Shown piece by piece: positions 25,606 to 33,820 of a DNA stretch of 33,875 nt; position 1 is the stretch's first letter; each line of letters starts with the position of its first letter. The stretch is from Candidatus Shapirobacteria bacterium (lineage in GTDB: Bacteria; Patescibacteria; Microgenomatia; UBA12405): contig JAQTUF010000003.1 of the NCBI GenBank assembly GCA_028710865.1, positions 46,448 to 80,322 on the forward strand, read 5' to 3'. Both the position numbers and the translations under genes were made by a program. The notes under the pieces are model-generated. The model did no database searches. It was not told the origin of the DNA and saw only the letters and a program-made list of their open reading frames with translations.

Positions 25606-25631
25606 AAATCCTTCAAACGAAGGATTTTTTT
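25606..25631 (+). terminator. Intrinsic terminator in the ileS leader (probable attenuator)
   Basis: A 9-bp stem AAATCCTTC/GAAGGATTT with a 4-base AAAC loop, running into seven T (25625-25631), then 12 bases to the ileS ATG. There is no plus-strand gene between the ftsZ terminator and this point, so a plus-directed terminator here makes best sense as an attenuator of ileS. Confidence 0.65.
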
Positions 25632-25643
25632 GTAAAATAGACT

Positions 25644-28451
25644 ATGACCAAATTTAAAAACATTTCTCAAAACATCAGTTTTCCTGAGATGGAAGAGACA
25701 ATAATCAAATTTTGGAAAGAAAATAAAATTTTTGAAAAATCTATTAGTCAAAGACCAGATGATAATGCTTACACTTTTTATGATGGCCCTCCTTTTATCA
25801 CTGGTATGCCTCATCATGGCCATTTATTGTCTAGTATTGCCAAAGATATCATCCCTCGATATCAAACTATGAAAGGTAAAAAAGTTAAACGGGTTTGGGG
25901 TTGGGATTGTCACGGGCTCCCAGCCGAAAACAAAGTCGAAGAATTACTTGGTCTTAAAAACAAAAAAGATATTGAGGAAATTGGTGTTAAAAAATATATC
26001 AACGAATGTTGCAATTATGTTCAAAATGTTTCTCAAGAATGGGAATGGTATATCGACCACATTGGTCGCTGGGTTGACTTCAAGAACGCCTATAAAACCA
26101 TGGATTTACCCTATATGGAAAGTGTTATGTGGGCTTTCTCTGAAATTTATAAAAAAGGATTAATTTACAAAGGTCGTCGTATCTCTCTTTATTGTCCCCG
26201 TTGTGCCACTCCGCTTTCAAATTTTGAAATTGCCATGGATAACTCCTATAAAGATGTCGAAGATCCAGCCATTTCTATTAAATTTAAATTAAAAGACCGA
26301 AATGCTTATGTATTAGCCTGGACTACCACTCCTTGGACTCTTCCAGGAAACTTGGCTCTAGCTGTTAATAAAAATGAAGATTATGCCGAAGTTTTGGTAA
26401 ATAATGAAAATATAATTTTAGCTAAAGCCAGGATAGAAGCTGTTCTAGGTGATCAAAAATATGAAATTATTAAAGAATTTAAAGGTCAAGATTTAATTGG
26501 TCTTTCTTATGAACCTCTCTATAATTTTTTCAAAGTAACTCCAGCTGATTACAAAATCTATCATGCTGATTTTGTGTCTATGACCGATGGTACCGGTGTT
26601 GTTCACACTGCTCCGGGTTTTGGAGAAGATGATGCTACTTTTGGTAAAAGTAACGGCTTATCTATTATTGATCATGTTGATGATGAAGGTAAAATAATCG
26701 ATCAAGTAACCCCTTTTGCTGGCCTCTTTGTTAAAAAAGCTGATCCATTAATTATCCAAGATCTAAAATCTAGAAATCTAATTTTTAAGGAAGAAAAAAT
26801 CACCCATAGTTACCCATTTTGTTATCGTTGTGGCACTCCTTTAATTTACAAATCTCAAACTGCTTGGTATCTCAATGTTCAATCCATCAAAGATGACATG
26901 AAAACCACTAATCAAAAAATTAATTGGATTCCAAATCATATTAAAGATGGCCGTTTTGGACAGGGGATTGAAACCGCTCCAGATTGGTGTTTATCTCGTT
27001 CTCGTTATTGGGCTTCCCCAATTCCAGTTTGGGAATGTGACTGTGGTGAAATTTTTGTTCCTTCAAGTATTGCCGAGTTAGAGGTCAAATCCGGTCAAAA
27101 AATTACTAATCTTCATAAACCAGATATTGACGAAGTTGTTGTCAAATGTGATAAATGTGGCCAAAAAGTCCATCGAGTTCCAGAAGTTTTAGATTGTTGG
27201 TTTGAATCTGGAGCCATGCCATATGCCCAATGTCATTATCCTTTTGAAAACAAAGACCAATTTAAACAAGAATTTCCAGCAGATTATATTGTTGAATATA
27301 TTGGTCAAACCAGAGGTTGGTTTTACACCCTCCATGTCTTATCTAATGCTTTATTTCAATCAGAAAGCTTTAAAAACTGTGTCGTCACTGGCACAATTAT
27401 GGGCAACGATGGTCGCAAGATGAGTAAACTTTTCAAAAATTATCCAGATACAAAAATGGTTTTACAAAAATATGGGGGAGAGGCAATGCGTCTTTATTTG
27501 ATGAGTGGTGTCATTATGGTTGGAGAAAATATGAATATTAGTGAAAAAGAAATTGAAGACAAAGTTAAATTTATTCTTCTTCCTCTTTGGAATTGTCTTA
27601 AATATCTTATTACTTACGCTCAAATGCATAATTGGAAACCAAATTTAAAATCAAAATCATCTGACAATATTCTAGACCAATGGATTATTACCAGAACCGA
27701 CCAATTAACTAAAGAATTTTCTCAGGAATTAGATAAATATATTATTCCCAATGCTATCAAATTAATAACTCCTTATATCGAGGATTTATCTCGTTGGTAC
27801 ATTCGTCAATCACGTGATCGTTTTGTCAATGGAGATGAAGAAGCATTACAAACTCTTTGGCAAGTTTTAGTTCAATTTACCAAAACTACTGCTCCAATTT
27901 TACCTTTTATTACTGAATATTTTTGGCAAAATTTAGTCCTACCTTTTGATCCAAAAGCATTTGAGTCAGTTCATTTAGAATTTTATCCAGAAATACAATC
28001 AATTAACCAACAATTACTAGATAATATAGCTTATGTTAGAGAAATTTGCGAACAAGGTAATATGATTCGTAAAACCAAACAAATTAGTACTCGACAGCCA
28101 TTGGCAAAATTAATTATTTCTACTAATCAAAAATTAAATTTAGACCAAAATTTATTAGAAATAATTAAAAATGAATTGAATATTAAAAAAGTTGAAATAA
28201 AATCTTCAAAAAACAACTTATCTGTTGTTTTAGATACTAATATTACTCCTAATCTAAAAGCAGAAGGTAATGCTCGTGACTTAATTCGCCAAATTCAAAG
28301 CCTTAGAAAAGAATCTAATTTAAAACTAACTGACAAAATAAATATTTTTGCACCAGATTGGCCTACTAATTTTGAATCAGAAATTCTTTCAAAAACTCTT
28401 GGTCAAAAAATAACTTCATCCACCCAACTAAAAATCGAAAAAATAAACTAA
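25644..28451 (+). CDS. ileS: Isoleucyl-tRNA synthetase, eukaryote-like type
   Basis: Class I synthetase charging tRNA-Ile. The ATP-binding HxGH motif reads HHGH at residues 57-60 and the KMSKS loop reads KMSKL at 592-596. The CP1 editing domain shows the WTTTPWTLPGNLA threonine-rich motif. Cys pairs CPRC, CYRC and CDKC suggest zinc sites. At 935 residues, with the RVWGWDCHGLPAENKVEE block and the C-terminal region lacking the bacterial zinc finger, it looks like the second (eukaryotic/archaeal-like) IleRS class, many members of which resist mupirocin. Probably controlled by the upstream leader-peptide attenuator. Confidence 0.96.
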   Translation: MTKFKNISQNISFPEMEETIIKFWKENKIFEKSISQRPDDNAYTFYDGPPFITGMPHHGHLLSSIAKDIIPRYQTMKGKKVKRVWGWDCHGLPAENKVEELLGLKNKKDIEEIGVKKYINECCNYVQNVSQEWEWYIDHIGRWVDFKNAYKTMDLPYMESVMWAFSEIYKKGLIYKGRRISLYCPRCATPLSNFEIAMDNSYKDVEDPAISIKFKLKDRNAYVLAWTTTPWTLPGNLALAVNKNEDYAEVLVNNENIILAKARIEAVLGDQKYEIIKEFKGQDLIGLSYEPLYNFFKVTPADYKIYHADFVSMTDGTGVVHTAPGFGEDDATFGKSNGLSIIDHVDDEGKIIDQVTPFAGLFVKKADPLIIQDLKSRNLIFKEEKITHSYPFCYRCGTPLIYKSQTAWYLNVQSIKDDMKTTNQKINWIPNHIKDGRFGQGIETAPDWCLSRSRYWASPIPVWECDCGEIFVPSSIAELEVKSGQKITNLHKPDIDEVVVKCDKCGQKVHRVPEVLDCWFESGAMPYAQCHYPFENKDQFKQEFPADYIVEYIGQTRGWFYTLHVLSNALFQSESFKNCVVTGTIMGNDGRKMSKLFKNYPDTKMVLQKYGGEAMRLYLMSGVIMVGENMNISEKEIEDKVKFILLPLWNCLKYLITYAQMHNWKPNLKSKSSDNILDQWIITRTDQLTKEFSQELDKYIIPNAIKLITPYIEDLSRWYIRQSRDRFVNGDEEALQTLWQVLVQFTKTTAPILPFITEYFWQNLVLPFDPKAFESVHLEFYPEIQSINQQLLDNIAYVREICEQGNMIRKTKQISTRQPLAKLIISTNQKLNLDQNLLEIIKNELNIKKVEIKSSKNNLSVVLDTNITPNLKAEGNARDLIRQIQSLRKESNLKLTDKINIFAPDWPTNFESEILSKTLGQKITSSTQLKIEKIN

Positions 28452-28460
28452 AATTAACTA

Positions 28461-29459
28461 ATGTTTAAAAACGGACAATTGTCATTTTTAATTAGTCTTG
28501 GATTTTTATTCTGTATTAATATTTTAATGGTTAGCTCTATTGCTCCAAAATTAATTGGTAAACAACTCATTGCTTGGGCCATTGGTATTGGTTTATTTTT
28601 TTTAGGCAAACAAATTAATGTCAAACAAATAAATTCTTCCAAATGGATAATTTTTATTACTTGTTGTCTTTTTTTACTTTTACCAATTTTATTAAACAAC
28701 ATTACTCGAGGATCTAGAAGATGGCTAAACATTGGTACTACTACAATTCAACCATCAGAAATTGTTAAACCTTGGTTGATGTTAGTCTTATCAAATTCCA
28801 ATCTTCCTTTCTTGCATTTAATTCCCGTCGGAATTATTATGGCTCAACCAGACCTTGGAAGCGCCATTTCTGTTCTTTTTCTTATGATTCCCATAATTCT
28901 TTATAATAAAAAAATCTTCAAAATAACCCTTATTTTAGGAATATGTTTTATATTAATTTCTCCTATTATTTATAAATTTGCTCTCCATGATTATCAAAAA
29001 GAACGTATTACTAATTTTTTAAATCCAGCTGCTGATCCGCTAAACAAAGGTTATAATGTTATTCAATCAAAGATAGCCATTGGTTCAGGTGGATTTTTCG
29101 GTAAAGGTTATAAAAAAGGAACTCAAGGACAATTATTATTTTTACCCGAAAAACACACTGATTTTATGTTTGCTGCTACTGCCGAAGAATTAGGTTTAAT
29201 TGGCATCATTATAATAATTACATCATATTTTTTACTTTTAAAAACTCTCTTAATAAAAGCCTTCAACACCACTAACAACCGACCTTTATTTTTATTTACT
29301 TTAGGTATTACTTTTCAAATTTGGATCCAAAGTTTTATTAATATCAGTATGAATATTGGTATCCTTCCAGTTACTGGTATCCCTCTTCCTTTTATTTCAG
29401 TTGGTGGATCATCTATTATGACGCTACTTTTTTCCCTTGGGATCATTTACTCCTCTTAA
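28461..29459 (+). CDS. rodA: SEDS-family peptidoglycan polymerase RodA
   Basis: A 332-residue multi-spanning glycosyltransferase with SEDS marks: RGSRRWLNIGTTTIQPSEIVKP, AQPDLGSA, IGSGGFFGKGYKKGTQGQ, FLPEKHTDFMFA, EELGLIG, and TGIPLPFISVGGSS. The LPEKHTDFIF form is typical of RodA. Together with ftsW this gives separate elongation and division polymerases. It lies 9 bases after ileS and no PBP2 partner is adjacent. Confidence 0.9.
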   Translation: MFKNGQLSFLISLGFLFCINILMVSSIAPKLIGKQLIAWAIGIGLFFLGKQINVKQINSSKWIIFITCCLFLLLPILLNNITRGSRRWLNIGTTTIQPSEIVKPWLMLVLSNSNLPFLHLIPVGIIMAQPDLGSAISVLFLMIPIILYNKKIFKITLILGICFILISPIIYKFALHDYQKERITNFLNPAADPLNKGYNVIQSKIAIGSGGFFGKGYKKGTQGQLLFLPEKHTDFMFAATAEELGLIGIIIIITSYFLLLKTLLIKAFNTTNNRPLFLFTLGITFQIWIQSFINISMNIGILPVTGIPLPFISVGGSSIMTLLFSLGIIYSS

Positions 29460-29462
29460 ACC

Positions 29463-29490
29463 TTGTTAACATATTTTCCTATGTTATAAT
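29463..29490 (+). promoter_or_regulatory. Promoter of rplU-rpmA
   Basis: TTGTTA (29463-29468), a 16-base spacer and TATAAT (29485-29490), ending 8 bases before the rplU ATG. It is the best-formed promoter in the window, giving a leader of 1-2 bases. Confidence 0.65.
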
Positions 29491-29498
29491 CGAAAAGT

Positions 29499-29813
29499 AT
29501 GAAATACGCCGTTATTGCCATTTCTGGTTCTCAATTTAAAGTTGAAGAAAACCAAAAATTAACCGTTGACAATTTAAACCTTAAAGAAGGTGACAAATCT
29601 ATTTTGGATCAAATTCTTTTAACTGCTGATGGAGACAAAATAAAAGTTGGCACTCCAATTGTCAAAAATGCAAAAGTTGAATTTGAAATTGTAAAGAATT
29701 ATCAAGGTAAGAAACTTAAAGTTTTTAAATATAAATCAAAATCTCGTTATCGTAAAACTATGGGTTTTCGCTCTCAACTCACTGAAATTAAAATTACAAA
29801 AATTACTCTCTAA
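29499..29813 (+). CDS. rplU: 50S ribosomal protein L21
   Basis: A 104-residue L21: YAVIAISGSQFKVEENQKL at the N-terminus, a VKNAKVEFEIV strand, and the basic C-terminal KYKSKSRYRKTMGFRSQLTEI region that contacts 23S rRNA. Normal length. It forms the conserved rplU-rpmA pair, separated by 3 bases, under the promoter just upstream. Confidence 0.96.
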   Translation: MKYAVIAISGSQFKVEENQKLTVDNLNLKEGDKSILDQILLTADGDKIKVGTPIVKNAKVEFEIVKNYQGKKLKVFKYKSKSRYRKTMGFRSQLTEIKITKITL

Positions 29814-29816
29814 TTT

Positions 29817-30068
29817 ATGGCACATACAAAATCACAAGGTAAAACTAATCAAAAATCAAACCGTCCCGGACAAAGAAGGGGAGTTAAAAAGTTTGGTGGT
29901 CAAAAAATTACTGTCGGTCAAATCATTGTTCGTCAAGTTGGGTCCAGTTTTCATGCCGGTCCAGGTGTTAAAACCGGTAAAGATTTTACTCTCTATGCCA
30001 TTCGTCCAGGAATAGTCAAATTCTTCAAAAAATTAGGCAAAAGCATCGTTTCTGTCATCAAAGCATAA
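29817..30068 (+). CDS. rpmA: 50S ribosomal protein L27
   Basis: An 83-residue L27: MAHTKSQGKTNQKSN, then RRGVKKFGGQKITVGQIIVRQVG and FHAGPGVKTGKDFTLYA. The N-terminal tail reaches the peptidyl-transferase centre in the mature ribosome; it starts AHTKS without the cleavable extension of Firmicutes L27. Normal length. Confidence 0.97.
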   Translation: MAHTKSQGKTNQKSNRPGQRRGVKKFGGQKITVGQIIVRQVGSSFHAGPGVKTGKDFTLYAIRPGIVKFFKKLGKSIVSVIKA

Positions 30069-30131
30069 TTCCATTCCTAACACTAATAACTTTTACTAAA
30101 TAATCAAAACTATTCTATTTGATTAGTGTAG

Positions 30132-30196
30132 ATATTTTGGGAAAATAGGTAAATATTGATAAATAACTTTGGTAGATTTACAATAACCCAAAATAT
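30132..30196. repeat. Nested inverted repeat upstream of NUDIX gene
   Basis: Perfect outer arms ATATTTTGGG (30132-30141) and CCCAAAATAT (30187-30196), with a smaller inner pair GTAAAT/ATTTAC between them. It lies in the 171-base gap after rpmA, 43 bases before the NUDIX ATG. A weaker hairpin (7-bp AATCAAA/TTTGATT, 30102-30124) precedes it and may end the rplU-rpmA transcript. Function unknown: structured leader, terminator or protein site. Confidence 0.45.
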
Positions 30197-30239
30197 GAAT
30201 AAAGAATCTGAAATGAAAATTAGATAATTAATCATATTT

Positions 30240-30785
30240 ATGACTAATATTGAAATAATTAATAATAAAGAAGTAGAATATAAAATTATCCCTTCAGTCC
30301 AAGTAGTTTTAATGCGTCAAGGAAAAGATGATATAGAATTTTTTTTACTACATAGGATCGCTGGAGGTTTTCAAAATCAATGGAGTTTCCCTGGTGGTGC
30401 AATAGATTCAGGGGAAACTGATCAACAAACAAGCTGCCGTGAAACATTTGAAGAAACAGGAATAAAAATTAAAAAAAAAGATCTCCATTATTTAAGAACC
30501 ACAGATTCCACCACTGATCGTGTTATCAACAATAAACAAGTTAGTTGTAAGTATGTTATTCAAGTTTTTATTGTATTTGCTGACAAACTATCTCCATCAA
30601 ATAATTCACCAAAAGAACACGATCAAGGCAAATGGTTCCCTTCAAAAGAAGCTTTAAAAATGCATGACAATATAGTAACAGAAGCGACTAGAAATGGAGA
30701 AGATATAACTGCAGACAAAATTCCTAATGCATTAGCTCCAAAAACTTTAGAGACAATAAAAATATTATCTTCACTTTCCTTTTAA
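30240..30785 (+). CDS. NUDIX hydrolase
   Basis: A 181-residue pyrophosphohydrolase with a complete NUDIX box at residues 53-75: Gly53, Glu59, Arg67-Glu68, Glu71-Glu72, Gly74. It is preceded by QWSFPGG. Substrate (8-oxo-dGTP, ADP-ribose, Ap4A or others) cannot be read from the box. The N-terminal strand IIPSVQVVLMR begins the fold directly, with no targeting signal. Single gene between the ribosomal pair and the PIG-L gene; no Shine-Dalgarno seen. Confidence 0.85.
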   Translation: MTNIEIINNKEVEYKIIPSVQVVLMRQGKDDIEFFLLHRIAGGFQNQWSFPGGAIDSGETDQQTSCRETFEETGIKIKKKDLHYLRTTDSTTDRVINNKQVSCKYVIQVFIVFADKLSPSNNSPKEHDQGKWFPSKEALKMHDNIVTEATRNGEDITADKIPNALAPKTLETIKILSSLSF

Positions 30786-30927
30786 AAAATCTTTTTCCTT
30801 GTTACAATACGCCATAATTTATTATTAGGTATTTATTTAATAATAAAGTTCTTTGAAAATTTGTGATCTTAAAAAAATAAGAATCTAATTCTTTTTAAAT
30901 AAAGTAAAAACGAATAAAAATAAAAGT

Positions 30928-30934
30928 AGGAGGG
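30928..30934 (+). promoter_or_regulatory. Shine-Dalgarno of PIG-L gene
   Basis: AGGAGGG, 7 bases before the ATG at 30942. It is the strongest ribosome-binding site in the window. The preceding 140 bases (30786-30927) hold only A/T-rich sequence and a weak 6-bp hairpin (30879-30893). Confidence 0.7.
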
Positions 30935-30941
30935 AAAGATA

Positions 30942-32156
30942 ATGAAAAAAATTATTTTGATGTTTTTAGTAGTCATTTTGTGCCTTACAGTATTATGTCC
31001 CAACGCTCTTGCTTCCCAAGCTACTGATGAATCAACACCGACTGATATAACCAATAAATGCAATTTCATTCCATCAAGCAATAAAGATAGTTTTAGTAAA
31101 GCCACTGATGAAAAACTATCCACCTCTTGGATTATCGGAGATGATGAAGAAAAATTCATCATTATCGATATACCAAAAACCGTCACAGATAGACCTCTAG
31201 GAATTTATCTTCAATGGACCAGTAATCTTACTCCATGGGAATTTTTTGCGATTACTGATGAGGCAATTGTCTCTATTGCAACAGGTGGCGATGAATTTTA
31301 TGGAGAATGGATTAGTATCCCTGAAGAATACAGTGACTGTAGATTTTTTATGTTTAATTTTGACAAAGGAGAACCTTTTTCTCTAGCTGAAATTAGAATT
31401 TTTTCCCATGGAATACCCTACTACATTCCCCAGTGGGAAAAATATAATGGACAATCTGTCTATGCTTTGGTCATCGTCTGTCATCCAGACGATGAATCTC
31501 TCTATTTTGCCGCCTTTATGGCATATATCAGAGAAGCAGGAATGGATACTGTCGTAGTCTTTATGAATGGAGAAAATTCGCGGCGCAGACTTGAAGCCCA
31601 AGAATCTGTTTGGACTCTTGGAAGTCACCTATACCCAGTGATACGAATGAAAAAACCAGGCTCTAGTGGAAGTTCAAGCGGTGATAAAATTAATGGTTGG
31701 AGTTATGAGGAGAACGTTGAATTTATTGTTGAACAAATTCGAAAATATCGCCCTCAGATTGTTATTACACATGATCAACGAGGAGAATATGGCCACGATT
31801 CACATAAAAAAACCTTCAAGGCTGTCTGTAAAGCTGTAACTGTTTCCGGCGATCTAGATCAATTCCCTGAATCAGCTCAAGAATATGGAGTTTGGACTGC
31901 AGATGAACTTTATGTTCATTTGTATGGTCAAAATCAAATATTTTTTGATATTGATAAAGAACTAAGTGCATTTGATGGTTCAACGGCTTTTGATCTTGCT
32001 AAAGCAGCCTTTGATAGGCATAAATCTCAACACAACGGTAATCATACCGTTCAAAAAGATAGTATAGATGGTTGGCCAATGGCTGAATTTGGTTTATTTT
32101 GGATTAATCCAAATTTATTGGATGTTAATTCAATACTAGAAAATTCCAGCCAATAA
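30942..32156 (+). CDS. Secreted PIG-L family deacetylase with N-terminal discoidin-like domain
   Basis: A 404-residue exported protein. Signal peptide with probable cleavage after ALA at residue 24. Residues about 35-150 look like an F5/8 type C (discoidin) carbohydrate-binding domain (ATDEKLSTSW near the start, LAEIRIFSHG at the end). The PIG-L/LmbE zinc hydrolase domain follows: HPDDE at 181-185, FMNGENSRRR, THDQRGEYGHDSHK with His277, His285 and His288 as likely ligands or acid. The family removes acetyl from GlcNAc-type sugars, so a cell-surface or environmental glycan is the probable substrate. Strong Shine-Dalgarno, GC-richer terminator and codon use unlike the neighbours suggest acquisition from a Firmicutes-like donor (inference). 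Confidence 0.85.
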   Translation: MKKIILMFLVVILCLTVLCPNALASQATDESTPTDITNKCNFIPSSNKDSFSKATDEKLSTSWIIGDDEEKFIIIDIPKTVTDRPLGIYLQWTSNLTPWEFFAITDEAIVSIATGGDEFYGEWISIPEEYSDCRFFMFNFDKGEPFSLAEIRIFSHGIPYYIPQWEKYNGQSVYALVIVCHPDDESLYFAAFMAYIREAGMDTVVVFMNGENSRRRLEAQESVWTLGSHLYPVIRMKKPGSSGSSSGDKINGWSYEENVEFIVEQIRKYRPQIVITHDQRGEYGHDSHKKTFKAVCKAVTVSGDLDQFPESAQEYGVWTADELYVHLYGQNQIFFDIDKELSAFDGSTAFDLAKAAFDRHKSQHNGNHTVQKDSIDGWPMAEFGLFWINPNLLDVNSILENSSQ

Positions 32157-32186
32157 GATCACATTAAAAAATTTCAAAGATATTAT

Positions 32187-32221
32187 GCCGCAGGGTCAAC
32201 TCAAGACCTGCGGCCTTTTTT
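32187..32221 (+). terminator. Rho-independent terminator after PIG-L gene
   Basis: GC-rich stem GCCGCAGG (32187-32194) with CCTGCGGC (32207-32214), extended by a GTC/GAC pair, followed by a T run to 32221. Lies 30 bases after the stop. Confidence 0.85.
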
Positions 32222-32339
32222 ATACCTAAATTTAAACAAATATAATTTTTGACAAAAAACACAATTTATTTTTTGATTCAATTTGACACAGTTTTCACTC
32301 CTTTTTTCACAAGTGTTTTCATAGTAGTCTTATTACTGT
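32222..32339 (+). promoter_or_regulatory. A/T-rich spacer upstream of parB
   Basis: This 118-base spacer contains two TTGACA hexamers (32249-32254 and 32283-32288), each a perfect -35 consensus, but I see no good -10 at 16-18 bases from either. It probably holds the parB promoter; exact sites unclear. No parS-like 16-mer is visible. Confidence 0.3.
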
Positions 32340-33188
32340 ATGATGAAACAAATTACCCAAATTCCCACTAACCAACTTGAACCAAATCCTCTCCAACCTC
32401 GAGGTATTATTAGTCAAGAATCAGTTACTGAATTAGTTGAATCAATTAGAGAACACGGTATCTTAGAACCATTAATCATTGCCAAAACTCCGGCTGGTTT
32501 TCAAATCATTGCTGGTGAACGTCGTTGGCGAGCTGCCCGAATTCTAAAATTAGAATATGTTCCAGCCATTGTCAAAGAAACTAATCCTCAACAAATGTTA
32601 GAAATGGCCATTGTAGAAAACGTTCAAAGAAAAGACTTAAACCCAATCGAACGGGCCAAAGCTTTTTTACGTCTCAAAGATGAATTTCAGTTTGACAATA
32701 ATCAAATTGCCAAAAAAGTCAGTAAAAGTGTCCCTTATGTCATTAACTGTTTAAAACTTTTGACTCTACCAGATGCCCTCAAAGACGGTCTCTTGTCAGG
32801 AATGATAAGTGAAGGTCATGCTCGCGCTCTGTCTAGTATCGGCGATACTAGACTCACAATTGAGGCTTATAAAATAGTTCTAAGAGAAAAAGCTTCTGTT
32901 CGTCGAGCCGAAGATATTGCTCGACGTATGCGTAAAAAAATAGAAGAAGGAACTGTCCCAATTACTAAAGAAAATTTACCTCAATTTTTAAAATCAAAAT
33001 TAGATAATATTGGCTCTGATCTAAAAACTTTTTTCAAAGATAACACTACTAATGTCAAAATAACTCAAACAAATGTAGTTACTCAAGTAACTTTCCAATT
33101 TAAAGGATCAATTGACCAACGCTTTGCCAACCTCAAAGAGTTATATAGACAAATTTGTAAAAAAGACTTAACTGGCTCTAATAATTAA
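32340..33188 (+). CDS. parB: ParB-type chromosome partitioning protein
   Basis: CTPase and parS-binding protein of chromosome segregation. N-terminal domain with LEPNPLQPRG, Box II GERRWRAA (residues 59-66), the ENVQRKDLNPIE motif, then a helix-turn-helix (NNQIAKKVSKSVPYVINCLKLLTLP) and GHARAL. The C-terminal dimerisation part is short and weakly conserved. 282 residues; two consecutive ATG codons make the exact start ambiguous by one residue. No parA is adjacent. The 3' end overlaps lepB by 4 bases, tail to tail. Confidence 0.93.
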   Translation: MMKQITQIPTNQLEPNPLQPRGIISQESVTELVESIREHGILEPLIIAKTPAGFQIIAGERRWRAARILKLEYVPAIVKETNPQQMLEMAIVENVQRKDLNPIERAKAFLRLKDEFQFDNNQIAKKVSKSVPYVINCLKLLTLPDALKDGLLSGMISEGHARALSSIGDTRLTIEAYKIVLREKASVRRAEDIARRMRKKIEEGTVPITKENLPQFLKSKLDNIGSDLKTFFKDNTTNVKITQTNVVTQVTFQFKGSIDQRFANLKELYRQICKKDLTGSNN

Positions 33189-33775
33189 AAACTTACTTTA
33201 GGCACTAAACCAATTGAATGTATCGGCCAATATTTCAAAAAGGCTTTCCCCACAATAGAACTCCTATCTATTGGACCAAACGCCCGACCATCTCTTGAAT
33301 TTGGTCGATTATCACCAAAACATAAATATTGACCATCTGGAACTATCAATTCTACACCTTCTTGAATATATTCTTCCTCTTCTGTCATTACTCCATCTGG
33401 TAAAAATGATTGATCCAATAATTCTCCATTTAAATAAACATCACCATTTTCAATCATTACTCTATCACCCGGCATTCCAATCACTCTCTTAATATATTCA
33501 CAACCCTCAGCCGAACATGATTCAGAAGCTGGTGCCTTAAAAATGACTACATCACCCCGTTTAGGATCTCCAAATTGATATGATAATTTATCAGTCAATA
33601 AATATTCTTTATCTACAAAGTTTGGATACATTGAACTACCTTTAACTTCATTTGGTTGAGCCACAAATAAATAAATCAATACAAAAACTGATAACGCTAA
33701 AACAATTGACTGAATAAATTCAAGTAAAAAACTACCTAAAGCAAAACCAGACTGATTTTTATACACATTTTTCAT
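33185..33775 (-). CDS. lepB: Signal peptidase I
   Basis: Membrane serine protease that removes signal peptides. One N-terminal transmembrane helix (about residues 18-39), catalytic Ser48 in GSSMYP, general-base Lys96 in YIKRVIGMPGD, and the GDNRPNSRDGRAFG box near the C-terminus. A Cys pair (87 and 92) just before the Lys could form a disulfide in the extracytoplasmic domain. 196 residues, typical of single-helix bacterial forms. The ATG at 33775 faces a tRNA gene on the plus strand. Confidence 0.94.
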   Translation of the reverse strand: MKNVYKNQSGFALGSFLLEFIQSIVLALSVFVLIYLFVAQPNEVKGSSMYPNFVDKEYLLTDKLSYQFGDPKRGDVVIFKAPASESCSAEGCEYIKRVIGMPGDRVMIENGDVYLNGELLDQSFLPDGVMTEEEEYIQEGVELIVPDGQYLCFGDNRPNSRDGRAFGPIDRSSIVGKAFLKYWPIHSIGLVPKVSF

Positions 33776-33790
33776 AACTAAAATTCTACC

Positions 33791-33799
33791 TGATATAAT
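33791..33799 (+). promoter_or_regulatory. Extended -10 promoter of tRNA-Val
   Basis: TGATATAAT, an extended -10 (TGn plus perfect TATAAT), 21 bases before the mature tRNA 5' end. No strong -35, as is usual for extended -10 promoters. Confidence 0.55.
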
Positions 33800-33820
33800 T
33801 ACGAAAAGCCAGTATTTTTT

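Noticed and set aside
25500..25643. T-box riboswitch for ileS
   Set aside because: The leader is only about 115 bases and lacks the conserved T-box AGGGTGGNACCGCG sequence and a specifier-loop stem; a leader peptide explains the Ile codons and terminator better.
32222..33200. parS site or origin near parB
   Set aside because: No GTTTCAC/GTGAAAC palindrome and no cluster of DnaA-box-like sequences was found in or around parB.
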